Shown here: positions 7,469-16,028 of the stretch, one piece after another
Layout: every line of letters starts with the position of its first letter
How positions within the stretch are numbered: position 1 is the first letter of the stretch
Assembly: GCA_022866645.1 (NCBI GenBank)
Contig: JALHUQ010000186.1
Coordinates: forward strand, 1 to 24,727
Origin: Woeseiaceae bacterium
GTDB taxonomy: Bacteria > Pseudomonadota > Gammaproteobacteria > Steroidobacterales > Woeseiaceae
Direction: 5' to 3'
Length of the DNA stretch: 24,727 nucleotides
Made by a program: the position numbers and the translations under genes
Notes under the pieces: generated by a model
What the model saw: the letters and a program-made list of their open reading frames with translations, nothing else
What the model was told of the DNA's origin: nothing
The model's database searches: none

Positions 7469-8443
7469 TCAGGCATTATTGATAATCGCAGCCAGTTTGT
7501 CGTCCGCGATATTGCCGCCGCAGACGATAACCACGATGTTCTGACCGAAAACATTTTCTTTTCTCGCCATCAAACCGGCCAGCGCCACCCCTGCGGCGCC
7601 CTCTATCGCGTGCCCCTCACGGGCAACATAAAGTCGCATCGCATCCGCGATCTGCTCTTCATCGACGAGAACCCACTCGTCGACGACCGCCTGGTTCAAC
7701 GCGAAAGTAATGGCCCCGGTTTCGATTCCTCCTGCAGTTCCGTCAGAGAGCGTCGATTCACTGGGCATGTCGAGAATCTCGCCGGCCGCAATGGAATGGG
7801 CCATAACAGCGGAGGACTTTGGTTGGCAACCGTAGACCTTGATAGTGGCGTTGTGAGCTTTGAGAACGCTGCCGACACCACCTATCAACCCACCACCGCC
7901 CACGGCGATGAAAACCGCGTCGATATCAGGTAGCTGTTCGAGAATCTCTGTGCCGCAGCTTCCTTGTCCCGCGATAACCTGCTCGTCGTTATAGGGGGAG
8001 AGGTACAGCATGTCATTGTCCTCAGCGTACCGCCGTGCGTGCTGCTCGGTGTCGAGGCCATCGGTTCCGAAATACCGTACATCCCCGCCGTAGCTTTTTA
8101 TCTTGTCGACCTTCACATCGGCCGTCTGTTCCGGCACGAAAATAACGCCCGTCGTTGCAAGTTTCTGCATTGCGCAGGCAACTGCCGCGCCGTGATTGCC
8201 ACTGGAAGCGGCGACGCAGCCTTTCGCGCGCTCTTTTTCGCTAAGCGTCATCAGGCGATTGCTGGCACCCCGCAATTTGAATGATCCAGTCGTTTGCAGG
8301 TTTTCGAGTTTGAAGAAAATATTTGCCGCCAGCTCATTACTGAATTTTTCAGATTTGAGCAAAGGCGTACGTTCGACCTGCCCGGCTATTCGTTGCGCAG
8401 CGGCGGCAGCCGCGATTGCTGTTTTCTGAATAATGCTGGTCAT
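7469..8443 (-). CDS. PLP-dependent threonine/serine dehydratase (serine racemase/TdcB-like)
   Basis: This 324-residue fold-type II PLP enzyme deaminates Thr/Ser or a related beta-hydroxy amino acid to a 2-oxo acid. It shows the PLP-lysine motif TGSFKLRGA (52-60, Lys56), the substrate loop SSGNHGAA (80-87), the phosphate-binding glycine loop AVGGGGLIGG (180-189) and the C-terminal VCGGNI (307-312). It ends right after the catalytic domain and lacks the ACT-like regulatory domain of biosynthetic IlvA, so it fits the catabolic TdcB/serine racemase/hydroxyectoine-utilization group. Which substrate is used cannot be read from the sequence. The start is 10 bases after the metallopeptidase stop, and the amidohydrolase follows, so a three-gene transcript is likely. 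Confidence 0.92.
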   Translation of the reverse strand: MTSIIQKTAIAAAAAAQRIAGQVERTPLLKSEKFSNELAANIFFKLENLQTTGSFKLRGASNRLMTLSEKERAKGCVAASSGNHGAAVACAMQKLATTGVIFVPEQTADVKVDKIKSYGGDVRYFGTDGLDTEQHARRYAEDNDMLYLSPYNDEQVIAGQGSCGTEILEQLPDIDAVFIAVGGGGLIGGVGSVLKAHNATIKVYGCQPKSSAVMAHSIAAGEILDMPSESTLSDGTAGGIETGAITFALNQAVVDEWVLVDEEQIADAMRLYVAREGHAIEGAAGVALAGLMARKENVFGQNIVVIVCGGNIADDKLAAIINNA

Positions 8444-8453
8444 CAGCGAGCGC

Positions 8454-9311
8454 CTATAGTCTTTGGGTGTTGAACGTATCGCAGCGATTCATGTCGCCGA
8501 ATTCCAGACCGACGCGAAACCAGCGTTGTCGCTGTGCTGATGTGCCGTGCGTGAATGACTCTGGAACTACGGTGCCACTACTTTGGCGTTGTAAAGTGTC
8601 ATCACCGATGGCACTGGCAGCATTCAACGCTTCGTCAACGTCGCCGCTTTCGAGAATACTCCTCGCCCGGTCCGCCCGATTTGCCCACACACCGGCAAGA
8701 CAATCCGCCTGCAGTTCCAGTTGTACCGACAATGCATTGCCTTCAGCCTGGCTGAGTTGTTGCTGCATCGAGTGAACTTTCGCAGATATGCCAAGCAGGT
8801 TTTGCACATGATGACCAATTTCATGCGCAATCACGTAGGCTTGCGCGAAGTCGCCCGGCGCCTTAAATCGGGTTTTCATCAGTTCATAAAAGCTCAGATC
8901 GATGTAGGCGTTCTTGTCGGTCGGACAATAGAATGGACCCATCGCCGCCTGGCCCAGGCCGCACGCGGATCGCGTCGCGCCCGTGAACATTACGAGCGTC
9001 GGTGGGTCATAGCGCTGACCCTCAGCTGCGAATATCTCGCTCCAGACGTCCTCCGTATCCGCAACGACGACACTGACCATGTCGGCGAGTGGGTCGTTCC
9101 TCAAGTCCTCTGCGCTCGGGCGCGAACCCGTGGTGGACGCCTGCCCGCCCGACTGCATTCCTTCCAGAAGAGGCGTCGGATCAACACCAAAATACATCGC
9201 GATGAGCACCACCGCGATTGTGCCCAGGCTACCGCCGAGCATCTTCGGCGCCGAACTCCTGCCGCGCCGGTCTTCAATGTTTGAACTTCGTCGTCCGCCC
9301 TGCCATTTCAT
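8454..9311 (-). CDS. neutral zinc metallopeptidase, YpfJ family
   Basis: The 285-residue protein starts with the typical MKWQGGRRSSNIEDRRG N-terminus of the YpfJ (KPN_02809) family. One transmembrane helix at about 28-42 anchors the catalytic domain outside the cytoplasm. The zinc site is HEIGHH (His163, Glu164, His167) in YVIAHEIGHHVQ, and a downstream LELQADCLAG (198-207) supplies the third acidic ligand. CGLGQAAMGPFYCP (117-130) with two cysteines is another family signature. The ATG at 9309-9311 has an AGGA site upstream; the more distal ATG at 9359 is not supported by the family N-terminus. It is the first gene of the - strand group and is divergent from the FAD oxidoreductase. The physiological substrate of the family is not established. 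Confidence 0.93.
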   Translation of the reverse strand: MKWQGGRRSSNIEDRRGRSSAPKMLGGSLGTIAVVLIAMYFGVDPTPLLEGMQSGGQASTTGSRPSAEDLRNDPLADMVSVVVADTEDVWSEIFAAEGQRYDPPTLVMFTGATRSACGLGQAAMGPFYCPTDKNAYIDLSFYELMKTRFKAPGDFAQAYVIAHEIGHHVQNLLGISAKVHSMQQQLSQAEGNALSVQLELQADCLAGVWANRADRARSILESGDVDEALNAASAIGDDTLQRQSSGTVVPESFTHGTSAQRQRWFRVGLEFGDMNRCDTFNTQRL

Positions 9312-9388
9312 TTTCGAATTCCTGTTCCGTTTAAGGGTAACCGAGACCACCTGCAACATGTCACTTTACAATAACTGGCTGGTTTTTT

Positions 9389-9403
9389 GTTTGCATTGCA
9401 AAC
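9389..9403. promoter_or_regulatory. 15-bp near-perfect palindrome, candidate operator
   Basis: GTTTGCA (9389-9395) and TGCAAAC (9397-9403) are perfect 7-base inverted arms around one central T. The site lies in the 207-base divergent region between the metallopeptidase and the FAD oxidoreductase, 37 bases before the riboswitch begins. The compact geometry is that of a dimeric repressor site more than of a terminator, because the loop would be only one base. The binding protein is unknown. Confidence 0.5.
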
Positions 9404-9440
9404 CACCCTCCGTCCATGCAACGATGCGCGTTCAATTGAA

Positions 9441-9515
9441 AAAGGCACAACTGCCGAAAGGCAGCGTCGCAAAGCCACCGGTCTACGGGCAACAACCTAC
9501 GACAGCGGAGTTACC
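9441..9515 (+). promoter_or_regulatory. candidate cyclic di-GMP-I (GEMM-I) riboswitch aptamer
   Basis: The sequence matches the GEMM-I consensus in order. AAAGGC (9441-9446) pairs through GGC with GCC (9474-9476). A hairpin CTGCC-GAAA-GGCAG (9451-9464) carries the conserved GAAA tetraloop. Next come the conserved GCAAAGCC (9469-9476), then CCGGTCTA (9478-9485) and ACGACAGCGG (9499-9508), forming the second arm with CCG/CGG pairing and an internal tetraloop-receptor-like bulge, and finally the conserved GTTACC (9510-9515). By alignment from memory with the Vibrio Vc2 RNA, G9445 corresponds to G20 (the c-di-GMP contact; A would suggest the cGAMP variant) and C9514 to C92. The Shine-Dalgarno GGAG at 9507-9510 is part of the second arm, and the ATG follows at 9519, so ligand binding could directly hide the ribosome site. 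Confidence 0.8.
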
Positions 9516-9518
9516 AGT

Positions 9519-10871
9519 ATGAAGTCTCAAGGATTTCGTGACACGGGCAGAATAGATCGTCGCCCTGCGCGTCCCGGTGCGTACGCGCCAAGCAATCTGG
9601 CCAACCTCATGCGTTGCCTCGAGCGCGATCCGGATATCGCTGTGCCAATTCGGCCGCAGGGTGCCGGATCATCGGCAACGGACTGCAATATTGCGTCTTC
9701 CGGAACTACGGTAAAGATGTCCGGCCTTGATCGAATTATTCGGATTGATGCCCTCAATTTCACGGTAACTGCAGAAGCCGGTGTTCGACTCGGCGCACTG
9801 ATTTCGACACTGGCCGCAGAGGGCCTTGAACTTATTGGCAGCTTCGATCAAACAGAGCGGACTTTGGGTGGCGCTGTCGCTTCGCCGTGTATGGGTCCGG
9901 GAATTGGCGGCCAGGCATCACTGCTCTCCACCCAGGTTCTTAGCATGAGCGTCGTTACGGCCGATGGCAAAGTGATGAAGGTGTCTGACACGCAGCAGCA
10001 TTTGCTGAGTGCCTTTCGTCTGAGTTACGGAATGTTGGGCGTGATTTATGAGCTTACACTGCGTGTTCGGCCTACCACGACATTCACCGCCAGCCATCGC
10101 AGCATGGATGTCGATACCTTTGCGCATGTCGCCGATCGACTCGCGGGCGGCAATGTTGGACTCAAATTCTATCTGATGCCATATCGGAATCATGTATATC
10201 TCGATCTGCGTCACTATGACACGAGCAACGGCAACACATACAACGCCCCCTGGAAGATCAAAGACTGGGGTCAAAGCACCGTGCTGCCAAACGTATTCAA
10301 ATCGCTGAATCGAGTAATGCCTATACCGTCCGTCCGGTATCAGTTGATGGACACTCTTTCCGCAACGACCCATGGTCTGGTCAATTCGAAGCTCGTCAGA
10401 AACGGCAACAACGCAGCTTCAGGCGGCCGACATCGTCGGAGGAAGCCGAGCAACCTGTTGTACTCGACATGGTGCTTTCCGGCCTCGGATTTTTCGGTCG
10501 TCGTCAAAGCGTATGCAAGATTTTGTCGTGAGACCTTCGCGCATACCGCCTATCGCTGCGATCTGCCCGCTGTCGGATATCGGGTTGCGAGAGACAACTC
10601 CGCACTCTTGTCGCCATCGTTCGACGAACCGCTGATCGCGCTACAGACTATCTCGACGCAAAAGCGCGGTTGGGAAGGATTCGCTCTCGATTTGTCGGAA
10701 TTCGCTGAAAACTGGGGTGGCACACCGTTGTTCAATCAGACGCTGGCGCCACGCGACGCTTACGTCTCGGAAAGTTATGGCGGTCGCATGGAATTTTTCA
10801 AGAAAATCCGACGGCAGCTCGATCCGGGCGGCCGCTTGCTGAATCCGTACCTCGCACGCTACTTCAAATAA
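9519..10871 (+). CDS. FAD-binding oxidoreductase, PCMH/VAO family (sugar-lactone oxidase-like)
   Basis: The 450-residue protein has an N-terminal PCMH-type FAD domain (about 25-185): VPIRPQGAGSSATD (42-55), MSGLDRIIRID (67-77), VTAEAGVRLGALISTL (83-98), TLGGAVASPCMGPG (115-128) and YGMLGVIYELTLRVRP (170-185). The C-terminal end GGRMEFFKKIRRQLDPGGRLLNPYL resembles the D-arabinono/L-gulono-1,4-lactone oxidase group. In that group a GHS motif binds FAD covalently through His; here the equivalent is GAGSS (48-52), so no histidine is available and FAD is probably non-covalent. I chose the ATG at 9519 because GGAG at 9507-9510 is ideally spaced and an earlier start at 9387 would place the riboswitch inside the gene. 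It stands alone, divergent from the metallopeptidase. The substrate is unknown. Confidence 0.88.
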   Translation: MKSQGFRDTGRIDRRPARPGAYAPSNLANLMRCLERDPDIAVPIRPQGAGSSATDCNIASSGTTVKMSGLDRIIRIDALNFTVTAEAGVRLGALISTLAAEGLELIGSFDQTERTLGGAVASPCMGPGIGGQASLLSTQVLSMSVVTADGKVMKVSDTQQHLLSAFRLSYGMLGVIYELTLRVRPTTTFTASHRSMDVDTFAHVADRLAGGNVGLKFYLMPYRNHVYLDLRHYDTSNGNTYNAPWKIKDWGQSTVLPNVFKSLNRVMPIPSVRYQLMDTLSATTHGLVNSKLVRNGNNAASGGRHRRRKPSNLLYSTWCFPASDFSVVVKAYARFCRETFAHTAYRCDLPAVGYRVARDNSALLSPSFDEPLIALQTISTQKRGWEGFALDLSEFAENWGGTPLFNQTLAPRDAYVSESYGGRMEFFKKIRRQLDPGGRLLNPYLARYFK

Positions 10872-10889
10872 TCGCTCGTGGTACCTTAA

Positions 10890-10911
10890 TCAGCGGAACG
10901 GCGATCGCTGA
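10890..10911 (+). terminator. stem-loop after the FAD oxidoreductase, weak terminator candidate
   Basis: TCAGCG (10890-10895) and CGCTGA (10906-10911) form perfect arms around a 10-base loop, 18 bases after the oxidoreductase stop. It is not followed by a T-run, so it is at best a rho-dependent or 3'-stabilising hairpin. Confidence 0.35.
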
Positions 10912-10952
10912 GGGTGCTGCATTGAACCTGTTTTCCGCCCCCCGAATATCGT

Positions 10953-10972
10953 AACTAGTTGTTTTATATTGT
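10953..10972 (+). promoter_or_regulatory. shared intergenic element, copy 1
   Basis: AACTAGTTGTTTTATATTGT lies in the 197-base gap before the padR-like gene. A near copy (16029-16047) occurs in the gap before the second efflux operon, with one mismatch and one single-base length difference. The left part AACTAGTT is an 8-base palindrome. Presence of the same element before both efflux transcription units suggests a common promoter or regulator site. The binding factor is not known. Confidence 0.45.
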
Positions 10973-11016
10973 GTTATCGATGTAGACCACTGTGCGCGAG
11001 CCACCAGCTGGCTTTT

Positions 11017-11053
11017 ATATATCGAACTGATACTATGCATCGCCCCGATATAT
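11017..11053. promoter_or_regulatory. inverted repeat upstream of padR-like gene, candidate operator
   Basis: ATATATCG (11017-11024) and CGATATAT (11046-11053) are perfect 8-base inverted arms separated by 21 bases, ending 15 bases before the regulator's ATG. A possible -10 sequence TACTAT (11031-11036) lies between the arms. PadR regulators commonly repress their own operon from such sites; assignment to this PadR protein is inference. Confidence 0.45.
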
Positions 11054-11068
11054 GCTAACGAGCTGGTT

Positions 11069-11611
11069 ATGGACGTAAGAACAGTCTGCCTGGGAATGCT
11101 GACGGACGGAGCCGCCTCAGGCTACGACCTCAAGAAAAACTTCGAATCCACCTTCGGCCACTTTTTTGCGGCCGGATACGGTTCGATTTATCCAGCCTTG
11201 TCGTCACTTTGCGATCAGGGCCTGGTGACCTGCGAGCATATTCCGCAGGACGGCAAACCCGATCGCAAGGTCTATGAAATTACCTCCGACGGCATGGCGT
11301 TCTTGCTCACAGCTCTGGAGAATCCGGCACCGTGTCACAAGGTCCGGTCGGAATTTCTCGCGACAATGTGTTTCGCACACCTCATGCCCAGCGCACAAAT
11401 TGAAACCGTACTCGATAACCGTATCGAAGAATGTGCGCACTACATGAAAATGATTTCTGACATTGAAGCAAGTTGCATGCACGACTGGCCGCCGGGAATG
11501 CGCTTCGTTGCAGGATTCGGCAAAGCGATGATCGATGCCATGAAGATCTACGTCGAAGAAAACCGGCACTTGTTTAGAGAAGAAACTCATACGACAACGG
11601 CCACTGGCTAG
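11069..11611 (+). CDS. PadR-family transcriptional regulator
   Basis: The 180-residue protein has the PadR winged-helix domain in its first 80 residues, with the typical SGYDLKKNFES (17-27) and YGSIYPALSSLCDQGLV (37-53) recognition-helix region and the wing DGKPDRKVYEITSDG (61-75). A helical C-terminal dimerisation/effector region (about 95-165) follows, as in the PadR-s1/VirR type. PadR proteins are mostly repressors of detoxification or multidrug-export genes and release DNA on binding aromatic or drug-like ligands. The stop TAG is followed without a gap by the adaptor gene, so regulator, adaptor and permease form one transcript. The inverted repeat at 11017-11053 could serve autoregulation. 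Confidence 0.93.
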   Translation: MDVRTVCLGMLTDGAASGYDLKKNFESTFGHFFAAGYGSIYPALSSLCDQGLVTCEHIPQDGKPDRKVYEITSDGMAFLLTALENPAPCHKVRSEFLATMCFAHLMPSAQIETVLDNRIEECAHYMKMISDIEASCMHDWPPGMRFVAGFGKAMIDAMKIYVEENRHLFREETHTTTATG

Positions 11612-12784
11612 ATGCTCGCACTGAATAGCGAAATGAATGAGAAAGAAATGAAAGACAATAACTTCAACCAGTACAAATCCTGGTTCTTGTCCGGCGGCAT
11701 TGTCGTCGTGGTCGCCATTTGGCTGATTTCCGGTCAGCTGGGCGGAGCGCCTGACTCGGCATCGGCAGTAGCGACCGACGGTGCGGAACCAGTCCATACC
11801 AAAAGTGCGGTGCGAGTGCGCACACAATCAGCAGAACTGGTATTGCGCACGATTACGGTGAACGGCAAGACGGCACCTGCGAGAATTGTGGAACTCTCTG
11901 CCGAAACGGACGGGAGAGTCGTATTCATCGGTGCTGAGCGTGGCGCAAATGTCGAGCGTGGTGGAATTATTGTCCGTCTCGACGAACGTGATCGAAGGGC
12001 TCGCCTCACTCAGGCAGAGGCCACTGTTAAACAGCGCGAGGTCGAGTACGAAGGTCGTCTGAAGCTCAAGTCGGCTAGTTATGTTTCTGAAGCGCAACTG
12101 CAAGAGGCTGTCGCACAACTCGAAGCAGCAAGAACTGAACTCACGCGTGCTGAACTTGACCTCGACTATATGAACATTCGTGCACCTTTTGGCGGTGCGC
12201 TTCAGTCTCGAGTCGTGGAGGTCGGTGACTTCGTCAAGCTTGGTGATCCAATCGCAACCTATGTCGACAATCGAACAATCATCGTTTCTGCGAGCCTTTC
12301 CGAATTTGACGCGCACTACGTTGACGTTGGCGACGCGGCCGAGGCGAGTCTGGCAACCGGCGAAACGGTTCAGGGTCGCATTCGTTACGTCGCTCCTGTC
12401 GCAGAAGAAACGACGCGAACTTTCGGCGTCGAACTTGAAATTGACAATTCCGACGGTGCACTGAGAGTCGGCGGAACGGCTTTGTTACACATCCCGGCTG
12501 AAGAGGTTTTGGCGCATCGGATTTCCCCTTCATTGCTGACTCTCGATGACGCCGGCAATGTTGGCGTCAAAATAGTCAACGAAAAAGGATTGGTCGAATT
12601 CGTCGTGGCTGACGTGGCGCTGTCAAAGAATAACGGAATTTGGCTCACCGGTCTGCCGCAGGACGCGACAATTATCACGGTCGGTCAGGGCTACGTTCAG
12701 AATGGAACGCTGGTTGACGCAGTTCCGGAAAGCGACGCAAAAACCGCCGTAGCAGTTCAAACAGGTGGCGAGGCGGAAGATTAA
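11612..12784 (+). CDS. RND efflux periplasmic adaptor, membrane-anchored (HlyD/MFP family)
   Basis: The product (up to 390 residues) bridges an inner-membrane RND pump to an outer-membrane channel. After a polar N-terminus it has one transmembrane segment (about 25-41) and no lipobox, so it is anchored by a helix. Then come a lipoyl-like half (about 87-125, VELSAETDGRVVFIGAERGANVERGGIIVRLDE), a coiled-coil hairpin (about 126-182, Ala/Glu/Gln rich), the second lipoyl half NIRAPFGGALQSRVVEVGDFV (188-208), a beta-barrel domain and a membrane-proximal domain. The start is uncertain: ATGs at 11612, 11633 and 11648 all give an intact protein, and only the last has a purine-rich stretch (GAGAAAG) before it. 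The TAA overlaps the permease ATG by one base. Confidence 0.9.
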   Translation: MLALNSEMNEKEMKDNNFNQYKSWFLSGGIVVVVAIWLISGQLGGAPDSASAVATDGAEPVHTKSAVRVRTQSAELVLRTITVNGKTAPARIVELSAETDGRVVFIGAERGANVERGGIIVRLDERDRRARLTQAEATVKQREVEYEGRLKLKSASYVSEAQLQEAVAQLEAARTELTRAELDLDYMNIRAPFGGALQSRVVEVGDFVKLGDPIATYVDNRTIIVSASLSEFDAHYVDVGDAAEASLATGETVQGRIRYVAPVAEETTRTFGVELEIDNSDGALRVGGTALLHIPAEEVLAHRISPSLLTLDDAGNVGVKIVNEKGLVEFVVADVALSKNNGIWLTGLPQDATIITVGQGYVQNGTLVDAVPESDAKTAVAVQTGGEAED

Positions 12785-15700
12785 TGGACCTGATTGAGTC
12801 AGCAATGTCACGGTCGCGTACCGTGATTCTGTCGCTGTTGGTCGTATTGATCGGCGGTCTCATTGCCTACAACACGATCCCCAAAGAGGCTGAGCCGGAT
12901 ATCGAAATTCCGGTGATTTACGTCAGCATCACGCACGGCGGAATTTCACCCGAGGATTCTGAGCGTCTGCTGGTTCGCCCCATGGAACAGGAACTGCGTT
13001 CGATCGAAGGCATCAAGGAAATGCCGGCCAAGGCCTATGAGGGTGGCGCCAATGTGCAATTGGAATTCGACGCGGGTGTAGACACCGAGCAGGCACTGCA
13101 GGATGTTCGTGAAAAAGTCGATAAAGCCAAAGCGAAGCTGCCCGGTGATACCGAAGAGCCAACCGTTAACGAAGTCAAAATGTCCCGCTTCGATCCTATG
13201 CTGGTATTGAATCTCGCTGGCAATATTCCCGAACGTACTCTCACCACGATAGCGAAAGACCTGAAGGAAAAAATCGAAGGGCTGAGCGGTGTTCTGGAAG
13301 TTAATCTAATAGGCACTCGCGAAGAGTTGATGGAAGTTGTTGTCGATCCTCTTGCAATGGAGAGTTACGGTCTCGATCAGGCGCAAATTATTCAGTTTGT
13401 CAGCCTCAACAATCGTCTTGTCGCAGCAGGCGCGCTGCATTCCAGTGAGGGTCGGTTCCCGGTCAAAGTGCCCGGAGTTTTCGAAAGTGCCGCCGATGTG
13501 CTGGATCTGCCGATCAAAGCGGTCGGTGAACGCATCGTTCACTTTAAAGACATCGCTGAAGTTCGGCGCACGTACAAAGATGCCGAAAGCGTTGCCCGGC
13601 TCAACGGCAAGCCGGCAATCGCAATCGAAGTTGTGCAGCGCGCCGGCGCCAACATAATTGACACTATTGATACGGTCAAAGCCTTGATCGCCGAGGAACG
13701 AAGCTACTGGCCGGCTGATATGGAAATCGTCGCATCCAGAGACAAGTCGAAGGATGTCAGTGACATGTTGTCGGAACTACAGAACAGTGTTCTTTCGGCC
13801 GTGCTGCTGGTTTTCATCGTGATTATCGGCATTCTTGGCATACGATCCGCGCTGCTGGTTGGCGTTGCCATACCGGGCAGCTTCCTCATGGGCATACTGA
13901 TCATTGGTTATTTCGGGGTAACCATCAACATGATGGTTTTGTTTGCCTTGATCATGGCCGTCGGCATGCTTGTTGACGGCGCGATCGTGGTTACCGAAAT
14001 GGCGGACCGCCGCATGGCTGAAGGTGAGTCGCCTTACAATGCGTACTCGCGGGCCGCAATCCGCATGTCCTGGCCGATTATCGCGTCAACGTGTACAACC
14101 CTTGCCGCCTTCGTCCCGCTGGCATTCTGGCCGGGAACGACCGGCGAATTTATGAAATACCTCCCGATCACTTTGATCGCAGTATTGTCCGCATCACTGA
14201 TAATGGCGCTGCTATTTGTGCCAACACTGGGTTCAATTTTCGGCAAGACGGGCGCGAACACTGAGGAAGCCAGACGTAATCTGGCGGCAGCGGAAACCGG
14301 TGACCTCGATTCGGTGTCGGGATATACCGGAAGCTACATCCGCTTTCTGCGTAAGTCACTGCAACATCCGTGGCGAGGTGTTGGGGGTGTTTCGTTGCTC
14401 CTGATGTTGATTTATACGGCTTTCATTTTGTTCGGCAAGGGTGTTGAGTACTTTCCGGATGTTGAACAGCCGTTCGGTATGATCGACATTCGAGCCCGCG
14501 GAGATCTCTCTACTGCAGAAAGAGACGCACTTGTGCAGCAGGTGGAAGAGCGTGTCCTGGGCATGCCTGAAATCGAATTTCTGTACGCGAAAACCGGAAG
14601 TAACGATCGGGGCGCGGAGGACCAGATAGGCACGCTAACCTTGAACTATATCGAATGGGACAAACGTCGTAAGGCCGACGAAATACTTGAGGAAGTTCGC
14701 TCAAGAACCAACGATCTGGTCGGCATTCAAATCGAACCCCGAAAGCCCGATGCTGGCCCACCTATCGGCAAACCGATACGAATAGAGTTTTCTTCGCGAT
14801 TCCCGGATGTGTTGGAAAGCTCAGTTGCAGAGGTGCGCAGCCTGATGGAAACCAGACCCGGCATCATCAATATTGAGGACAGTCGACCCCTTCCTGGAAT
14901 CGAGTGGCAAATCAAGGTTGACCGCGCTGAGGCGGCTCGATTTGGTGCAGATGTTGCGCTGGTCGGTGCGATGGTGCAGCTTGTCACGAACGGCATCAAG
15001 ATTGGCGAATACCGGCCCGACGACAGTGATGACGAAATTGACATTCGAGTGCGCTATCCGGAAAGCAGTCGCAGCCTCGCGCAAATTGACGAGCTGAGGA
15101 TTCCAACGAAAAACGGTCTTGTACCGATAAGTACTTTCGTGAAACGGGTGCCAGCACAAAAGGTTAGCAATATTCGCCGCATCGACATGCGCCGAACGAT
15201 GTCTATCGACGCGGACGTAGCTGCCAATTACCTCGTTAACGATCTTGTCACCGATCTTAGGAAAGAACTGCCTCGTCTTGAGATTGACCCACGCGTCAGT
15301 ATGACTTTTGGCGGCAGCACCCAGGATCAGGAAGAGGACCAGGCGTTCCTCGCACGCGCGATGCTGATGGCACTGGCGATTATGGCGATCATATTGGTAA
15401 CCCAGTTCAACAGTATTTATCAGGCTGGCCTGATACTCACTGCCGTCCTTTTCTCAACCGGCGGCGTACTGCTTGGGCACCTGATCATGGGTAAGCCTTT
15501 CGGCGTCATCATGAGCAGTGTCGGCGTCATCACACTCGCCGGTATTGTCGTCAATAACAACATTGTCCTGATCGACACTTACAATGTCCTTCGCAGTCGC
15601 GGCGAACTCGCCTTTGAGGCGATCCTTCGCACCTGCGCGATTCGCTTACGGCCAGTGATGCTAACGACCGTCACGACCATTGTTGGCCTGATGCCGATGG

Positions 15701-15924
15701 TAATGGGAGTGAACATCAATCTGATTGATCGTGGTGTATCCATTGGCGCACCCAGTTCCCAATGGTGGACTCAGCTGGCTTCATCGGTCGCTGGCGGACT
15801 TGCGTTCGCAACGATACTGACGTTGTGGCTGACGCCCAGTCTGTTGATGATTCAGGCTAACGTCAGCAAACGGCTAGCCAGTCGTCGCGAGCTGGGGTCC
15901 GTAGAGCCTGCACGCGTTAATTAG
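12784..15924 (+). CDS. RND-family efflux permease (AcrB/HAE1-like), first system
   Basis: The 1046-residue length and layout are those of a complete RND exporter. TM1 (about 12-30) is followed by a periplasmic porter domain with PDIEIPVIYVSI (38-49) and GISPEDSERLLVRPMEQEL (53-71), TM2-6 from about residue 335 to 480, TM7 near 545, a second porter domain, and TM8-12 from about 855. In TM4 the proton-relay region reads VGMLVDGAIVV: Asp398 matches AcrB Asp407, while the second Asp is Gly399. In TM10, GIVVNNNIVLID has Asn924 where AcrB has Lys940. This layout is that of the VVNN-type RND pumps and not of AcrB itself. It forms a transcriptional unit with the PadR regulator and the adaptor. Substrates cannot be predicted. 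Confidence 0.95.
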   Translation: MDLIESAMSRSRTVILSLLVVLIGGLIAYNTIPKEAEPDIEIPVIYVSITHGGISPEDSERLLVRPMEQELRSIEGIKEMPAKAYEGGANVQLEFDAGVDTEQALQDVREKVDKAKAKLPGDTEEPTVNEVKMSRFDPMLVLNLAGNIPERTLTTIAKDLKEKIEGLSGVLEVNLIGTREELMEVVVDPLAMESYGLDQAQIIQFVSLNNRLVAAGALHSSEGRFPVKVPGVFESAADVLDLPIKAVGERIVHFKDIAEVRRTYKDAESVARLNGKPAIAIEVVQRAGANIIDTIDTVKALIAEERSYWPADMEIVASRDKSKDVSDMLSELQNSVLSAVLLVFIVIIGILGIRSALLVGVAIPGSFLMGILIIGYFGVTINMMVLFALIMAVGMLVDGAIVVTEMADRRMAEGESPYNAYSRAAIRMSWPIIASTCTTLAAFVPLAFWPGTTGEFMKYLPITLIAVLSASLIMALLFVPTLGSIFGKTGANTEEARRNLAAAETGDLDSVSGYTGSYIRFLRKSLQHPWRGVGGVSLLLMLIYTAFILFGKGVEYFPDVEQPFGMIDIRARGDLSTAERDALVQQVEERVLGMPEIEFLYAKTGSNDRGAEDQIGTLTLNYIEWDKRRKADEILEEVRSRTNDLVGIQIEPRKPDAGPPIGKPIRIEFSSRFPDVLESSVAEVRSLMETRPGIINIEDSRPLPGIEWQIKVDRAEAARFGADVALVGAMVQLVTNGIKIGEYRPDDSDDEIDIRVRYPESSRSLAQIDELRIPTKNGLVPISTFVKRVPAQKVSNIRRIDMRRTMSIDADVAANYLVNDLVTDLRKELPRLEIDPRVSMTFGGSTQDQEEDQAFLARAMLMALAIMAIILVTQFNSIYQAGLILTAVLFSTGGVLLGHLIMGKPFGVIMSSVGVITLAGIVVNNNIVLIDTYNVLRSRGELAFEAILRTCAIRLRPVMLTTVTTIVGLMPMVMGVNINLIDRGVSIGAPSSQWWTQLASSVAGGLAFATILTLWLTPSLLMIQANVSKRLASRRELGSVEPARVN

Positions 15925-15927
15925 TCG

Positions 15928-15943
15928 TCGGGAAATCGCCCGA
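15928..15943 (+). terminator. short stem-loop after the first RND operon
   Basis: TCGGG (15928-15932) and CCCGA (15939-15943) pair around a 6-base loop, three bases after the permease stop. The stem is short and no T-run follows, so this is only a weak terminator candidate. Confidence 0.3.
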
Positions 15944-16028
15944 TATTCCTCGAAGCGATGCAATCCAAAATCGCGTTCCATGCATCTAATAGTTAAGTGA
16001 CCAGCTTGGTTGCTGGAAGTAAAGTACT

